64,000 bases of DNA from Stratiolaelaps scimitus (GCA_019614645.1 JABWDB010000032.1:868001-932000); one strand, 5' to 3'. Positions 61,226-63,703 are shown, counted from the first letter of the stretch. Translations and numbers: made by a program. The notes: generated from the sequence alone by a model not told the origin.

Positions 61226-63703
61226 CTCGTGCCGTTGCCCACGGGCCGTTGTCGTTCGTATTCCAGATACAAATCAATGCTCAAAGAAAAATGGAGGCTG
61301 CTCGCACCTGTGTTTGTCATCGCCCCGCGGCATCTCCTGTCAATGTCCGACGGGTATTGAGATTCAGGAGGACGGCAGAACTTGTGATCCCCGTGAGTAT
61401 TTCATTCATTGATACCGCTTTAAGCAATGCGAAAATATGATGATGAACGGGCGAATGCAACTTCGTTTTGTTTCTGTACGGCGTTATAGTAAAAAGTAGT
61501 AATTATTTAGGTGTTAAGAAAAGAGAAGTGATTGCTGTATTGGTCAGCTGCTTTGATAGAAGGTATAGCCGAAAGAGGGATACACGTACAATGTAGGGAA
61601 TTTATACACAAGTTAGTAGATAATATATATATATATATATAATCAGAGGTAAACAGTAGTGTCCGGTGGCGTGGTGCATTCGTATGCGCCTTGCAATCGG
61701 AGAAGCCGGACGGAGCTGCGCGGGTTCGATCCCCACCGTTGCACATTTGCATTTGAAGGGGTTGTCCGTCTTACGAAGCAGTGCTAAAAGAACATTACAC
61801 CATAGCTTTAAAGGACATAGAAGGCTAAGAGTTAGTGATTACCGCGATAGTGGACGTTAAATTTTTAAGGCTGAGAGTCAGCCCGAAAACTTTAGACAGA
61901 GGTGAACAATATCTATATAATTATATCTAATATACACAATTTTCGGACACAATTTTTTTTGTGGCAAAGGAGGATATATTCTTCACAGACATCAGCAGAG
62001 ACATTCCAATATCCATAAAAGTGGGCCAATCGAGTGCAGGGATTGGCGTGGCATGACAAACGTCTTTTACCTGCTGAAACCAAACGTCCTTTACCGCCCC
62101 CAGGATCTTCTCCCCAAAGGTTTCGTCCAGGAAGGGTCACGGCATATATGAGTACGCTCGGCTCAATACCTTGCCACCGGTTTCCAGTTACTGTAGAGCA
62201 AGATTTCATTCGAAGGTTATTTGGCCTTAATCAATTTCCATATGGGTGGTGGTGTTTTTTTATGAGAGCTGCGAGCTGATAGTCCTTCACACGTGGTTAC
62301 AGTTCCCGGCCACATGTTATTGCTGTGATGGTTAGCGTCGCCGTCACGACCTGTGCATTTTGCGCTTATATGCCTGGGAGTCGAGGCTCTTTTTGCACGT
62401 GGTTACGGCTGGCACTGACTATCATAGCACACACGGGATAACGTAGCAAAGAAATACTATTTATTTTTATAGAGCAACTCCTTTGACCCTCAGCACGGGC
62501 CGGCCCTCACGTCCAGAGCGAATTGACTCAGGCGAATATGTAATATAATATTATGATTTATCTCGCCAAACATGTACAAACGTAGGTGTATGAGTGTACA
62601 ATACAATGGGCAAACTTTGCCCGACGTCAGCTAGCACTTTGTTGAAACATTTCCTTTCTGTTGCGCGATCGGAGCAGTGTTCGCGGTGGATGGTGAATGA
62701 TGAAGCTTTTTCGTTTCGTGGGAATATGCGAATTTATTATAGAACAGGAGATCCCGTCGGATGAGCACTTAGTAGCTCTGTGAGTAGACGCGTTTACAGC
62801 AGCTTATGATATTGCACGAACATAATTATACTGGTGTCTGTAACGAAAGAAAAAAAATGATCTGCTTCATTAACGAACTTTCACTTTCTGCTGAAGCCTA
62901 TTAATTAAAGCCGGGCAAACGATCGTATGCGTTTAATAAATAGATATTGAGAAATTTCATATTGATGGCAATTTTGAAATATCTCTCACGCTGCTTACAG
63001 ATTCCAACTAATAACAACTGATATGGAAAAAAAAATATAATAAACTGATCATCATTCATTACACAGCCATTATAATAACAGTATAATGATGTTCACAAAT
63101 ATCATGTTGCTGTGCAACACAACAACGACAAGGAGACCCAGTAATTAACGGGTACTTATCCGGGGACCCAGTAATTAATTAAAGTAAACAAAAAAAAAAG
63201 GGGAAAAGTTCGGACTGCCCGAAATAAATGGAAATCCATCAGTGTATCTGCTCGGTGGGGGATGTCCGCTGCCCAGGACTTCCCTTGCATTGTAGGCGTA
63301 CACGATCTTCGCAGGTTCACACTTGCTGATATAATGGCTATTGCTTATCCCTTACCGTGGCGCCTTTTACGGCTAAGTGGTCTGTGGCTGTCAAAAATAG
63401 GCTCAGGGCACAGGTTGGCGAGTCCTCCGCCCCGGTGACGACAAATATAAGAGAACTTAGGCACGGTAAAAAAAAAACAACAGACATCAGTACCTCTAAT
63501 TAGCCAATCAAACCTTTAACCTTAGTTCCAGCGGCGTTACTTCTTTTTGCCAACCGCGAGTACCTGCACACCATCTCAATGGACACTCCTGACCGCACCG
63601 ACGTATTTCTACCTGTCACCGATATCCAGGACGCCGTCGCCCTCGACTTTGACTACGAGAACAAGAAGTTCTACTTTACCGACGTCAAGCTCGACGTTAT
63701 CAG
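4422..63703 (+). CDS. Lrp4: LRP4-like LDL-receptor-related protein, partial (18 internal exons)
   Basis: A cell-surface receptor of the LDL-receptor family. Exons 4422-4538, 11974-12099, 15216-15341, 18795-18928, 19775-20049, 21954-22082, 22853-23139, 26407-26643, 30153-30403, 31969-32147, 32795-32984, 50160-50361, 51066-51341, 55640-55907, 57167-57329, 58353-58563, 61267-61392 and 63526-63703 join without any frame conflict. Seen: 2 LDLa, EGF, cbEGF, then three complete YWTD propellers each followed by an EGF, then the start of a fourth. This order (LDLa before the first propeller, four propeller-EGF units) fits LRP4 and not LRP5/6, where LDLa follows the propellers. Details also fit LRP4, for example LPHPFA..IFED.L.WTDW.TKS and PMD...HP.RQP at the end of propeller 1, and DVKLDVIR at the start of propeller 4. 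LRP1 and LRP2 have a different module order. Known role: agrin/MuSK signalling, Wnt modulation and synapse formation. The N-terminus, most of propeller 4, the membrane segment and the tail are outside the window. Confidence 0.9.
4724..4806. repeat. Imperfect (TAA)n microsatellite
   Basis: About 80 bases of AATAAT units with a few interruptions (ACCAATAAT, CAATAAT). Confidence 0.95.
5388..5520 (-). mobile_element. SINE family A copy
   Basis: On the - strand: tRNA-like head with box B GGTTCGAGCCCCGC, then TGACATATAAGAGAGCTTAAGC and the tail TTTAATAACACCAATAAAACC. It lacks the very start of the head. Confidence 0.8.
6189..6250 (-). mobile_element. SINE family B fragment
   Basis: Holds the central block of family B (on the + strand CGTCCACGGTACAACTG, CGGCATTGCTCC, then GACGACCCCCTCG). 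Head and 3' hairpin are missing or diverged. Confidence 0.55.
6480..6970 (+). other. GC-rich block with overlapping open frames, not recognised
   Basis: Two + strand frames (6528-6911 and 6548-6967) are open for 127 and 139 codons. Neither resembles a family I know, and similarity-like character seems to shift between frames. It could be an old retrogene or transposon piece, or chance openness in GC-rich DNA. No splice-site pair with phases fitting Lrp4 was found. Confidence 0.25.
8268..8392 (-). mobile_element. Diverged SINE family A copy
   Basis: AATGCTTAAGTTCTCACTCT, CATATGTCGTCATGTCGCGG and AACCTGCGGC are the family-A landmarks on the + strand. The head region is degraded. Confidence 0.6.
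8911..9072 (+). mobile_element. SINE family A copy, near full length
   Basis: Head TCAGCGCGGTGGATGGCC, box B GCAGGTTCGGGTCCC, body ACATATAAGAGAGCTTAAGC and tail AATAAACCAATAAAACC followed by the decayed repeat CTGTACCTGTA. Confidence 0.85.
9299..9350 (+). mobile_element. SINE family A 3' fragment
   Basis: Only the tail is present: ATTGCAGCTCCTTCAATAAA, CCAATAAACC and three units of TTTACC. It may mark a heavily 5'-truncated insertion. Confidence 0.7.
10980..11092. repeat. Interrupted (TA)n microsatellite
   Basis: Two TA-rich blocks (10980-11001 and 11050-11092) separated by about 50 bases of unique sequence. Confidence 0.85.
11691..11848 (-). mobile_element. SINE family B copy
   Basis: On the - strand it shows box B GGTTCGATCCCCC, a diverged middle block and the 3' hairpin TTGGCTGTGAGTCAGC followed by TCTGAAA. 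The start of the head is eroded. Confidence 0.65.
11974..12099 (+). CDS. Lrp4: Lrp4 exon b: LDLa repeat
   Basis: Second complete LDLa module, with six cysteines and the acidic core [19 protein letters not shown]. The NTT near its end is a possible N-glycosylation site. The acceptor is AATTATAG and the donor GTAAGT. Phase 1 at both ends continues the frame from exon a. It is separated from exon a by a 7.4-kb intron holding SINEs. It is the last LDLa before the EGF pair, as expected for LRP4. Confidence 0.92.
14130..14297 (-). mobile_element. SINE family B copy
   Basis: On the - strand it starts with the head (CGTGGGGCATTCGTGTGC), has box B AGTTCGATCCCC and ends near GGGCTGAGAGTG. The middle block GCAGTCCGCCTTATGAAGC is well kept. 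Confidence 0.75.
14774..14826 (-). mobile_element. SINE family A 3' fragment
   Basis: On the + strand GTAAAGGTAAATGTTTATTG, then GCAATGCTTAAGCTTG, the complement of the family-A tail with its (TTTACC)n end. Confidence 0.7.
15216..15341 (+). CDS. Lrp4: Lrp4 exon c: EGF-like domain
   Basis: Encodes an EGF module with six cysteines: [14 protein letters not shown], then CACREGYQL and a final SCL. The acceptor is TACTTTCCAG and the donor GTAGGT, both phase 1. Position: first of the EGF pair between the LDLa array and propeller 1. The other two frames of this exon are also partly open, so the frame was set by intron phase and by the cysteine pattern. Confidence 0.9.
15895..16170 (+). mobile_element. 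LINE family C 3' end, + strand copy
   Basis: Encodes, with frameshifts, [11 protein letters not shown], then QRGN and FLGTMSASD of the LINE C-terminus, a stop, and the common 3' UTR (ATCCCTA.AAATAATTCCTAA). The inferred element may extend upstream to about 15640, where a 102-codon frame runs into it. 5'-truncated and broken. Confidence 0.65.
16400..16582 (+). mobile_element. SINE family B copy
   Basis: Head TGCGCCTTGCAACCGGAG, box B GGGTTCGATCGCCC, then CATTTGCATTTAACAGGGG and the hairpin GTGAGTCAGCC. Confidence 0.75.
16860..17720. other. GC-rich island inside intron c
   Basis: A CpG-rich stretch with (CAG/CGG) runs near 16975-17005, (GGT)n at about 17205-17222 and an alternating (GC)n at about 17263-17278. 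Several overlapping frames are open on both strands (for example 17440-17943 on the - strand), as expected from composition. It could be an internal promoter or enhancer, or a transposon piece. No coding family is recognised. Confidence 0.35.
18795..18928 (+). CDS. Lrp4: Lrp4 exon d: calcium-binding EGF domain
   Basis: A calcium-binding EGF module that starts with the typical DVDEC and continues CNCSRGYKL to a final HC. The aromatic and glycine positions of the family (PGYQCNC) are present. The acceptor is TTACTCTTCACAG and the donor GTGAGC. It enters in phase 1 and leaves in phase 0, exactly what the next exon needs. In LDL-receptor proteins this module packs against the first propeller. Confidence 0.93.
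18998..19030. repeat. (TA)n microsatellite in intron d
   Basis: A run of about 16 TA units within the 846-base intron between exons d and e. Confidence 0.95.
19127..19163 (+). mobile_element. SINE family B head fragment
   Basis: CGATGGCGTGGTGCATTCGT, then ACGCCTTGC, the 5' tRNA-like head of family B. The rest of the element is absent. Confidence 0.55.
19505..19620 (-). mobile_element. SINE family A copy interrupted by (TA)n
   Basis: Tail and body match family A on the - strand up to GGCTCGAACC, where the element switches into a (TA)n tract at 19591-19619. The head is lost. Confidence 0.75.
19775..20049 (+). CDS. Lrp4: Lrp4 exon e: start of YWTD propeller 1
   Basis: Encodes the first blades of propeller 1, starting [14 protein letters not shown] (the LLFA...DIR opening strand of the family), then NVVALDF and LVWSDI. 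The last residues, [11 protein letters not shown], lead into the YWTD of the next exon. NQT is a possible glycosylation site. The acceptor is TTTCCTTAG (phase 0) and the donor GTTGTA (phase 2), a weaker donor than the others. Confidence 0.93.
21244..21326. repeat. Long (TA)n microsatellite
   Basis: About 80 bases of almost pure TA with one G at 21304. The longest such tract in the window. Confidence 0.97.
21385..21640 (-). mobile_element. LINE family C 3' end
   Basis: On the - strand it encodes [20 protein letters not shown], then [15 protein letters not shown] and [11 protein letters not shown], the cleanest copy of the LINE C-terminus here. It is followed by the shared 3' UTR ATCCCTAGAAATAA. 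Confidence 0.75.
21655..21765 (+). mobile_element. SINE family A copy
   Basis: GTCTCTAGCTGTGAAAGGCC, box B GGAGGTTCGACTCCCGCG, then AGAACTTAAGCATTATAAAA and CTGCAGTTCCG. It lacks the terminal TTTACC repeats. Confidence 0.75.
21954..22082 (+). CDS. Lrp4: Lrp4 exon f: propeller 1 blade
   Basis: Starts with the third base of an Arg codon and then [12 protein letters not shown], a canonical YWTD blade. It closes with the KPRGIALHP turn seen throughout the LDL-receptor family. The acceptor is CTCATTGCAG and the donor GTAAGT, phase 2 at both ends. The frame is set by the neighbouring exons, because the longest open frames over this stretch are on other frames. Confidence 0.92.
22083..22852 (+). 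other. Intron f (0.77 kb)
   Basis: No mobile element is recognised. A (TTG)n-like stretch lies at about 22720-22772 near the acceptor of exon g. Confidence 0.6.
22853..23139 (+). CDS. Lrp4: Lrp4 exon g: propeller 1 blades
   Basis: Two to three blades: [34 protein letters not shown], then [20 protein letters not shown]. These are among the best LRP4-specific matches in the window. NES is a possible glycosylation site. The acceptor is GAATTTCAG (phase 2) and the donor GTAAGT (phase 1). A full-length SINE follows only about 45 bases downstream. Confidence 0.95.
23184..23331 (-). mobile_element. SINE family A, full-length reference copy
   Basis: On the - strand it runs from the head TGTCAGCGCGGTGGCTTGG through box B GCAGGTTCGAGCCCCGC to the tail and (TTTACC)n. 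This is the copy that shows the whole element (about 148 bp). It lies just after the donor of exon g. Confidence 0.88.
24038..24081 (+). mobile_element. Family D short retroposon with 15-bp target-site duplication
   Basis: Only 44 bp, flanked by perfect direct repeats TTAATTTTCGCATGT at 24023-24037 and 24082-24096. It ends CAGCTGAGGGTCAGCTCG plus AAAAACAG. Confidence 0.85.
26407..26643 (+). CDS. Lrp4: Lrp4 exon h: end of propeller 1 and EGF
   Basis: Encodes the end of propeller 1 ([20 protein letters not shown]) and a complete EGF module ([10 protein letters not shown]...CACPDGL...TC) that packs under it. The start at 26407 (acceptor GGGGGTACAG) is chosen because it alone keeps phase 1 with exon g. 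The nearby AG at 26421 would break the frame. The donor is GTACGG. NCS and NRT are possible glycosylation sites. Confidence 0.9.
26736..27052 (+). mobile_element. LINE 3' end: reverse-transcriptase C-terminus and 3' UTR
   Basis: Encodes [20 protein letters not shown], then [16 protein letters not shown] and a stop, the typical end of a non-LTR reverse transcriptase (pattern R..YR.P.VW.SLP..IR). The 3' UTR carries ATTTTTACGAGAACTTAAGC, then GCAGTTCCGTCAATAAAC and ends in (GAATTT)n. The UTR matches the tail of SINE family A. Confidence 0.75.
27145..27200 (-). mobile_element. Family A SINE or partner-LINE tail fragment
   Basis: On the - strand GAAAAAACTCAAGCGTTGTA, then AACTGCAGTTCCGTCAATAA, matching the shared 3' tail. 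Too short to say whether it came from the SINE or the LINE. Confidence 0.55.
28915..28952. repeat. (TA)n microsatellite
   Basis: About 18 TA units in intron h. Confidence 0.95.
29722..29752. repeat. (TA)n microsatellite
   Basis: About 15 TA units. It lies inside an accidentally open + strand frame (29401-29895). Confidence 0.95.
30153..30403 (+). CDS. Lrp4: Lrp4 exon i: start of YWTD propeller 2
   Basis: Opens propeller 2 with [13 protein letters not shown] and continues to [17 protein letters not shown]. Between them is a longer and more acidic/Gly/Ser-rich stretch (about 20 residues, with NSSS) than the usual opening loop, and it holds two extra cysteines (MCVHC). The acceptor is GCGTTTTCAG (phase 1). 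The donor GTACAA at 30404 gives phase 0, which matches exon j. The frame stays open past the donor, but that part loses family similarity. Confidence 0.88.
31116..31200 (-). mobile_element. SINE family A 3' part, overlapping a tandem duplication
   Basis: On the + strand GGTAAAGGTAAAGACTTATT, then GCAATTTTTACAATGCTTAAG. The duplication at 31169 begins inside this tail, at AATGCTTAAGC, so the SINE sequence supplies one duplication breakpoint. Confidence 0.7.
31169..31890. repeat. 361-bp direct tandem duplication (two apparently identical units)
   Basis: Units 31169-31529 and 31530-31890 have the same length and read the same by eye, including the (TA)n tract in each. Each contains 35-bp perfect inverted arms (31262-31296 with 31465-31499; 31623-31657 with 31826-31860). 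It lies in the intron between exons i and j, ending 78 bases before exon j. Confidence 0.93.
31969..32147 (+). CDS. Lrp4: Lrp4 exon j: propeller 2 blade
   Basis: Encodes [20 protein letters not shown], then [12 protein letters not shown], a canonical blade. The acceptor is TTGGTTCTAG (phase 0) and the donor GTAAGA (phase 2). The ATG at its first codon is internal and is not a translation start. A 361-bp tandem duplication ends only about 78 bases upstream. Confidence 0.93.
32795..32984 (+). CDS. Lrp4: Lrp4 exon k: propeller 2 blades
   Basis: Encodes [20 protein letters not shown], then [18 protein letters not shown]. The acceptor is CTTGTTTACAG (phase 2) and the donor GTAAGA (phase 0). It is followed by the largest intron of the window (17.2 kb). 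Exon l continues the same blade. Confidence 0.94.
33498..33596 (+). mobile_element. SINE family B, 5'-truncated, with 17-bp target-site duplication
   Basis: Flanked by perfect direct repeats TAGGTTGAATGTACCTA at 33481-33497 and 33597-33613. It carries the middle block (AAGCAATGCTAAAAGCAGTT) and the hairpin GGCTGAGAGTCAGCCCGAAG. The tRNA-like head is missing, as in LINE-type target-primed insertion. Confidence 0.87.
33762..34208 (-). CDS. Hypothetical intronless frame, 148 codons
   Basis: An uninterrupted ATG-to-stop frame on the strand opposite Lrp4, inside its largest intron. The predicted product is soluble and mixed-charge (for example [20 protein letters not shown]), with no signal peptide, membrane segment or motif I can name. 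It looks more protein-like in composition than other frames in the introns. It could be part of a nested gene, one exon of a larger gene, a retrocopy, or chance. The + strand is also open for 116 codons here, which weakens the case. Confidence 0.3.
   Translation of the reverse strand: MMEQRIFHTPAKEVRSWLERFVNSESDRVSGEDLTELVDLYTRGEKNVFHGTRKLFDAVTGKGSMSGKEVSSTATSVLNNSHDVALITYQLIWTLTEMEPLKRQIQGDNTVATLPAMEKTTLFRYLEACDGSTDLDSCLSLERAASSS
34873..34972 (-). mobile_element. Family D retroposon, long copy
   Basis: On the - strand: AGCAAAGGTGGTAGCCCCGA, CAGGTCCTC, then GAGCTGAGGCTTGTCAGATA and CAGCTGAGGGTCAGCTGG plus poly-A. It matches the 2096 copy along its length. Target-site repeats are not clear. 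Confidence 0.75.
35152..35305 (+). mobile_element. SINE family A copy with (TTGTA)-like tail
   Basis: GGCTTGGTCTCTAGCTGT, box B GTGGGTTCGAATCC, then an A-rich stretch and CTGCAGTTCCGTTAATAAAC. It ends in decayed TATTGTATTGAATTGAAT rather than (TTTACC)n. It abuts the mariner fossil. Confidence 0.75.
35306..35840 (-). pseudogene. Mariner transposase fossil
   Basis: On the - strand, spread over three frames: HVWVPHEL, then [39 protein letters not shown], then [17 protein letters not shown]. These are the ordered landmarks of mariner-type DDD transposases (WVPHEL, the first catalytic region ending DEKWI, SW.K, AQT.AK.GLHP, and RPELA.R.GV.F before the second Asp). The first Asp is replaced (ANEKW) and frameshifts and stops break the frame. 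Terminal inverted repeats were not identified. Confidence 0.85.
36206..36366 (-). mobile_element. Diverged SINE family A copy
   Basis: On the - strand it has the head GTCAGCCCGGTGGCTTAC, box B AGGGTTCGAGGTGCC and ACTTAAGCATTTTAAATATT. The tail is diverged. Confidence 0.65.
36842..36925 (+). mobile_element. Partner-LINE 3' end fragment
   Basis: CTATTATTTTTACGAGAACT, then CACTGCAGTTCCGTTAATAA. The ATTATTTTTAC part is shared with the LINE 3' UTR at 26966 but not with the SINE copies, so this is a LINE end and not a SINE. It has a (TTGTA)n-like tail. Confidence 0.7.
37540..37577. repeat. (TA)n microsatellite
   Basis: About 17 TA units in intron k. Confidence 0.95.
38117..38136. repeat. Poly-G run
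   Basis: About 19 consecutive G on the + strand (C on the other), a potential quadruplex former or assembly-sensitive site. Confidence 0.9.
38445..38552 (-). mobile_element. Diverged SINE family A copy
   Basis: On the + strand TTTATTAAAGAAACTGCAG, TATATGTCACGTTG and CAAGCCTGCGGCCTCC, the family landmarks in reverse orientation. Confidence 0.65.
39945..40075 (+). mobile_element. SINE family A copy
   Basis: TGAGTCTCTGGCTGTAAGAA, box B GCAGGTTCGAATCCCG, then AGAGAACTTAAGCATTCTAT and AATAAATCAATAGAGC with TTTACC. It shares the shortened ATTCTATGCAGTTCC body with the copy at 58780, so the two form a subfamily. Confidence 0.82.
40290..40658 (+). pseudogene. Possible LINE polyprotein fragment with a 2A-like motif
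   Basis: A 122-codon + strand frame contains NVELNPND at 40458-40481, close to the DVExNPGP end of 2A-like peptides found near the start of some non-LTR retrotransposon frames. The final GP is not conserved and no other LINE motif is visible, so this is tentative. Confidence 0.25.
42000..42085 (-). mobile_element. LINE family C, extreme 3' end
   Basis: On the - strand: the last codons and the 3' UTR ATCCCTAGAAATAATTCC, then CTGTATGTTTGAATAAAAC. Only about 85 bases remain. Confidence 0.7.
43978..44042 (-). mobile_element. Family D short retroposon with 15-bp target-site duplication
   Basis: 65 bp flanked by ACCAATGGCGTGTAA (43963-43977) and ACCAATGGCATGTAA (44043-44057), one mismatch. On the - strand it ends CAGCTGAGGGTCAGCCCG plus poly-A. 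Confidence 0.83.
44415..44690 (-). pseudogene. Reverse-transcriptase fragment of a LINE
   Basis: On the - strand, [20 protein letters not shown] matches the YRPISLTS..CK..E.II pattern of non-LTR reverse transcriptases. The rest of the frame is degenerate. Confidence 0.6.
44860..45012 (-). mobile_element. LINE family C 3' end
   Basis: On the - strand: [18 protein letters not shown] coding end, then the 3' UTR ATCCCTAGAAATAATTCCTA and TGTTTGAATAAACC. 5'-truncated at about 45012. Confidence 0.7.
45597..45785 (+). mobile_element. SINE family A copy with nested family D insertion
   Basis: Head TGCCAGCGCGGTGGCTTGG, box B GCAGGTTCGAGTCCCGCG, then the tail AATAAACCAATCTAACC. A family D insertion at 45641-45679 splits it after TCTCTGGCTG. 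Confidence 0.85.
45641..45679 (+). mobile_element. Family D insertion nested in a SINE, with 12-bp target-site duplication
   Basis: A 39-bp insertion ending CGGTCAGCTCGAAAAAAAAA. It is flanked by AGTCTCTGGCTG (45629-45640) and AGTCTCTAGCTG (45680-45691). It shows that family D was active after this family A copy inserted. Confidence 0.82.
46090..47052 (+). pseudogene. Degenerate LINE reverse transcriptase
   Basis: Over several frames: [17 protein letters not shown] (the G.PQGS.L.P.LF..Y block), then a degraded A.D region, [36 protein letters not shown]-type [11 protein letters not shown], and the C-terminus [14 protein letters not shown] to a stop near 47052. The motif order is that of a CR1/Jockey-like reverse transcriptase. 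The C-terminus resembles that of the LINE at 26736. Confidence 0.8.
49690..49825 (-). mobile_element. SINE family B copy, partial
   Basis: On the - strand: GGGGTTGTCCGCCTTATGGA, then TTCAATGTTTAAGGCTGAGA and GTCAGAAAA. The tRNA-like head is diverged. Confidence 0.7.
49955..50085 (-). mobile_element. SINE family B fragment
   Basis: On the - strand ACAAGGGGTTGTCCGCCTTA, then AGAGCTGCAATGCCGAAGC. A second family B copy within 150 bases of the one at 49690. It ends only about 75 bases before exon l. Confidence 0.6.
50160..50361 (+). CDS. Lrp4: Lrp4 exon l: end of propeller 2
   Basis: Encodes [20 protein letters not shown] and the closing strand ending in HKQRPE. The acceptor is CTAAATTGCAG (phase 0) and the donor GTAGTC (phase 1). 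It joins directly to exon k across the 17-kb intron without a missing blade. An A/T-rich degenerate repeat follows immediately downstream. Confidence 0.93.
50395..50790. repeat. Degenerate A/T-rich tandem repeat
   Basis: Many irregular copies of AACAAAATAACAAT with longer units such as CTAAT(A)ATTATATTTAATAT at 50539 and 50637 (98-base spacing). It begins about 35 bases after the donor of exon l and fills most of this 704-base intron. Confidence 0.85.
51066..51341 (+). CDS. Lrp4: Lrp4 exon m: EGF and start of propeller 3
   Basis: Starts [16 protein letters not shown], then [10 protein letters not shown] and a final SC. This is the EGF after propeller 2, but with eight cysteines where the family has six; the extra ones are in NKCGC and ECGC. 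It continues into the opening strand of propeller 3 ([15 protein letters not shown] ... ENIVALHVD). NDT is a possible glycosylation site. The acceptor is CGACTTCCAG and the donor GTAAGA, both phase 1. Confidence 0.92.
51514..51590 (-). mobile_element. SINE family B 3' fragment
   Basis: On the + strand TTTTTCGGGCCTGACTCACC and GGAATTGCTTCGTAAAACGG, the 3' hairpin and middle block of family B in reverse. Confidence 0.6.
52060..52152 (+). mobile_element. SINE family A copy, 5'-truncated
   Basis: Starts at box B CTGGTTCGAGTCCCGCGACC, then AGAGAACTCAGGCATTGCAA and the tail TTCAATAAACGTTTACC. Confidence 0.75.
52464..52567 (+). mobile_element. Family D retroposon, long diverged copy
   Basis: AAAGGTGGCGCCCCCCACAG, GTCCTCAACGTAATACC, then GTGCTGAGGCCAGGTCAGAT and CAGCTGAGGGTCAGCTCG with AAAAA. 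No clear target-site duplication. Confidence 0.75.
52798..52826. repeat. Perfect inverted repeat
   Basis: Arms TCGTACGTACGTA and TACGTACGTACGA around a TTT spacer. Probably a simple-sequence hairpin. Confidence 0.9.
54787..54850 (-). mobile_element. SINE family A 3' fragment
   Basis: On the + strand AAAGGTAAAGGTAAAGGTTT, then GGAGCTGCAATTTTACAATA and CTTAAGAAC: three (TTTACC) units and the tail. Confidence 0.8.
55085..55142 (+). mobile_element. SINE family A or partner-LINE 3' fragment
   Basis: AAGATAAGAACTTGAGCATT, then GCAGTTCGATAAAACCCATA: the shared tail, diverged. Confidence 0.5.
55455..55590 (+). mobile_element. SINE family B copy, internally deleted
   Basis: Head-like TGTCGTGGTGCGCAATCGGG, a box-B-like GGGGTTCACCCC, then directly CTAAATCCTGGCTGAGAGTC and AGACCCCCGAAAA. 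The middle block is missing. Confidence 0.6.
55640..55907 (+). CDS. Lrp4: Lrp4 exon n: propeller 3 blades
   Basis: Two blades: [17 protein letters not shown], then [17 protein letters not shown] and [12 protein letters not shown]. The acceptor is CCACTTTCAG (phase 1) and the donor GTAAGT at 55908 (phase 2). Two near copies of the donor sequence lie 23 and 87 bases downstream. Using either would add an in-frame TAA at once, so the first is the coding one. Confidence 0.94.
55902..56010 (+). promoter_or_regulatory. Three near-identical splice donors after exon n
   Basis: GGGTAAGTTAGACTATA at the true donor (55906) is repeated as AGGTAAGTTAGACT (55930) and GGGTAAGTTAGACTATA (55993), with C-rich sequence between. 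The second and third would add 23 or 87 bases and an immediate in-frame TAA. Confidence 0.8.
55908..57166 (+). other. Intron n (1.26 kb)
   Basis: Holds the donor duplicates, two (TA)n tracts at about 56009-56067, (TC)n at about 56727-56740 and (TA)n at 57096-57125 close to the acceptor of exon o. No mobile element is recognised. Confidence 0.6.
57167..57329 (+). CDS. Lrp4: Lrp4 exon o: propeller 3 blade
   Basis: Encodes [20 protein letters not shown], then [18 protein letters not shown]. The acceptor is CCTTCTCTAG (phase 2) and the donor GTACGT (phase 0). A (TA)n tract lies about 35 bases upstream of the acceptor. Confidence 0.95.
57330..58352 (+). other. Intron o (1.0 kb)
   Basis: No mobile element, microsatellite or exon-like signal is recognised in it. 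Confidence 0.5.
58353..58563 (+). CDS. Lrp4: Lrp4 exon p: end of propeller 3
   Basis: Encodes [40 protein letters not shown] and the closing strand ending FDLEQK. The acceptor is TTGCATTGCAG (phase 0). The donor GTGTGA (phase 1) is weak by consensus and is followed by a short (CA)n stretch. Confidence 0.92.
58780..58908 (+). mobile_element. SINE family A copy with (CCTTA)n tail
   Basis: GAGTCTCTGGCTGTAAAAAG, box B GCAGGTTCGAATCCCG, then AGAGAACTCAAGCATTCTAT and AATAAAGC. It ends with four clean CCTTA repeats, so it is among the younger copies. Confidence 0.85.
58910..59060 (-). mobile_element. LINE family C C-terminal coding fragment
   Basis: On the - strand: [20 protein letters not shown], then [18 protein letters not shown]. 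The same frame runs upstream to 59239 without recognisable content, so the element may be longer. Confidence 0.65.
59690..60770. other. GC-rich island with (CGG)n and (GA)n in intron p
   Basis: A CpG-rich stretch with (CGG)n at about 59790-59818 and (GA)n near 59985-60020. Long open frames occur on both strands (for example 60243-60755 on + and 59742-60197 on -), low-complexity and not recognised. It could be a promoter or enhancer of Lrp4 or of an unseen transcript. Confidence 0.35.
61071..61137 (+). mobile_element. Family D retroposon
   Basis: AAGGTGAAGAGCTGAGGCCT, GTCAGATAGGGGAGACTCAG, then CTGAGGCCTGTCAGCTCG plus AAAAAAC. Its terminal hairpin carries CCTGTCAG in place of GGTCAG. Possible 9-bp target-site repeat TTATGCTCG at 61050 and 61144. 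Confidence 0.7.
61196..61223. repeat. (TA)n microsatellite before exon q
   Basis: About 14 TA units ending 43 bases before the exon, in the usual branch-point region. Confidence 0.95.
61267..61392 (+). CDS. Lrp4: Lrp4 exon q: EGF-like domain
   Basis: A typical EGF of this family: [23 protein letters not shown], then RTC, with six cysteines. It sits between propellers 3 and 4. The acceptor is TCGTATTCCAG and the donor GTGAGT, both phase 1. The start at 61267 follows from phase 1 of exon p. Confidence 0.95.
61656..61896 (+). mobile_element. SINE family B, full-length reference copy with target-site duplication
   Basis: Head CCGGTGGCGTGGTGCATTCG, box B CGGGTTCGATCCCC, middle AAGGGGTTGTCCGTCTTACG and the 3' hairpin GGCTGAGAGTCAGCCCGAAA. 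Flanked by CAGAGGTAAACA (61644-61655) and CAGAGGTGAACA (61897-61908), one mismatch. It carries an internal partial duplication around 61800-61850. Confidence 0.88.
63370..63524 (+). mobile_element. SINE family A copy abutting the exon r acceptor
   Basis: GGTCTGTGGCTGTCAAAAAT, a decayed box B, then AGAGAACTTAGGCACGGTAA, an A-run and the tail CCAATCAAACCTTTAACCTT. The pyrimidine-rich end of the tail runs into the AG acceptor at 63524-63525. Confidence 0.78.
63526..63703 (+). CDS. Lrp4: Lrp4 exon r: start of propeller 4
   Basis: Encodes [37 protein letters not shown], then [12 protein letters not shown], a close fit to the start of the fourth propeller of LRP4. Two acceptors 6 bases apart (CCTTAG ending 63525 and TTCCAG ending 63531) both keep phase 1 and differ by two residues. 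The donor is GTTGGT (phase 2). The rest of the propeller is beyond the window. A family-A SINE abuts the acceptor. Confidence 0.9.

Larger units (their letters stand above)
58564..61266 (+). other. Intron p (2.7 kb)
   Basis: Holds a family A SINE (58780), a LINE C end (58910), a GC-rich island (59690-60770), a family D copy (61071) and (TA)n at 61196-61223 just before the acceptor of exon q. Confidence 0.6.
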
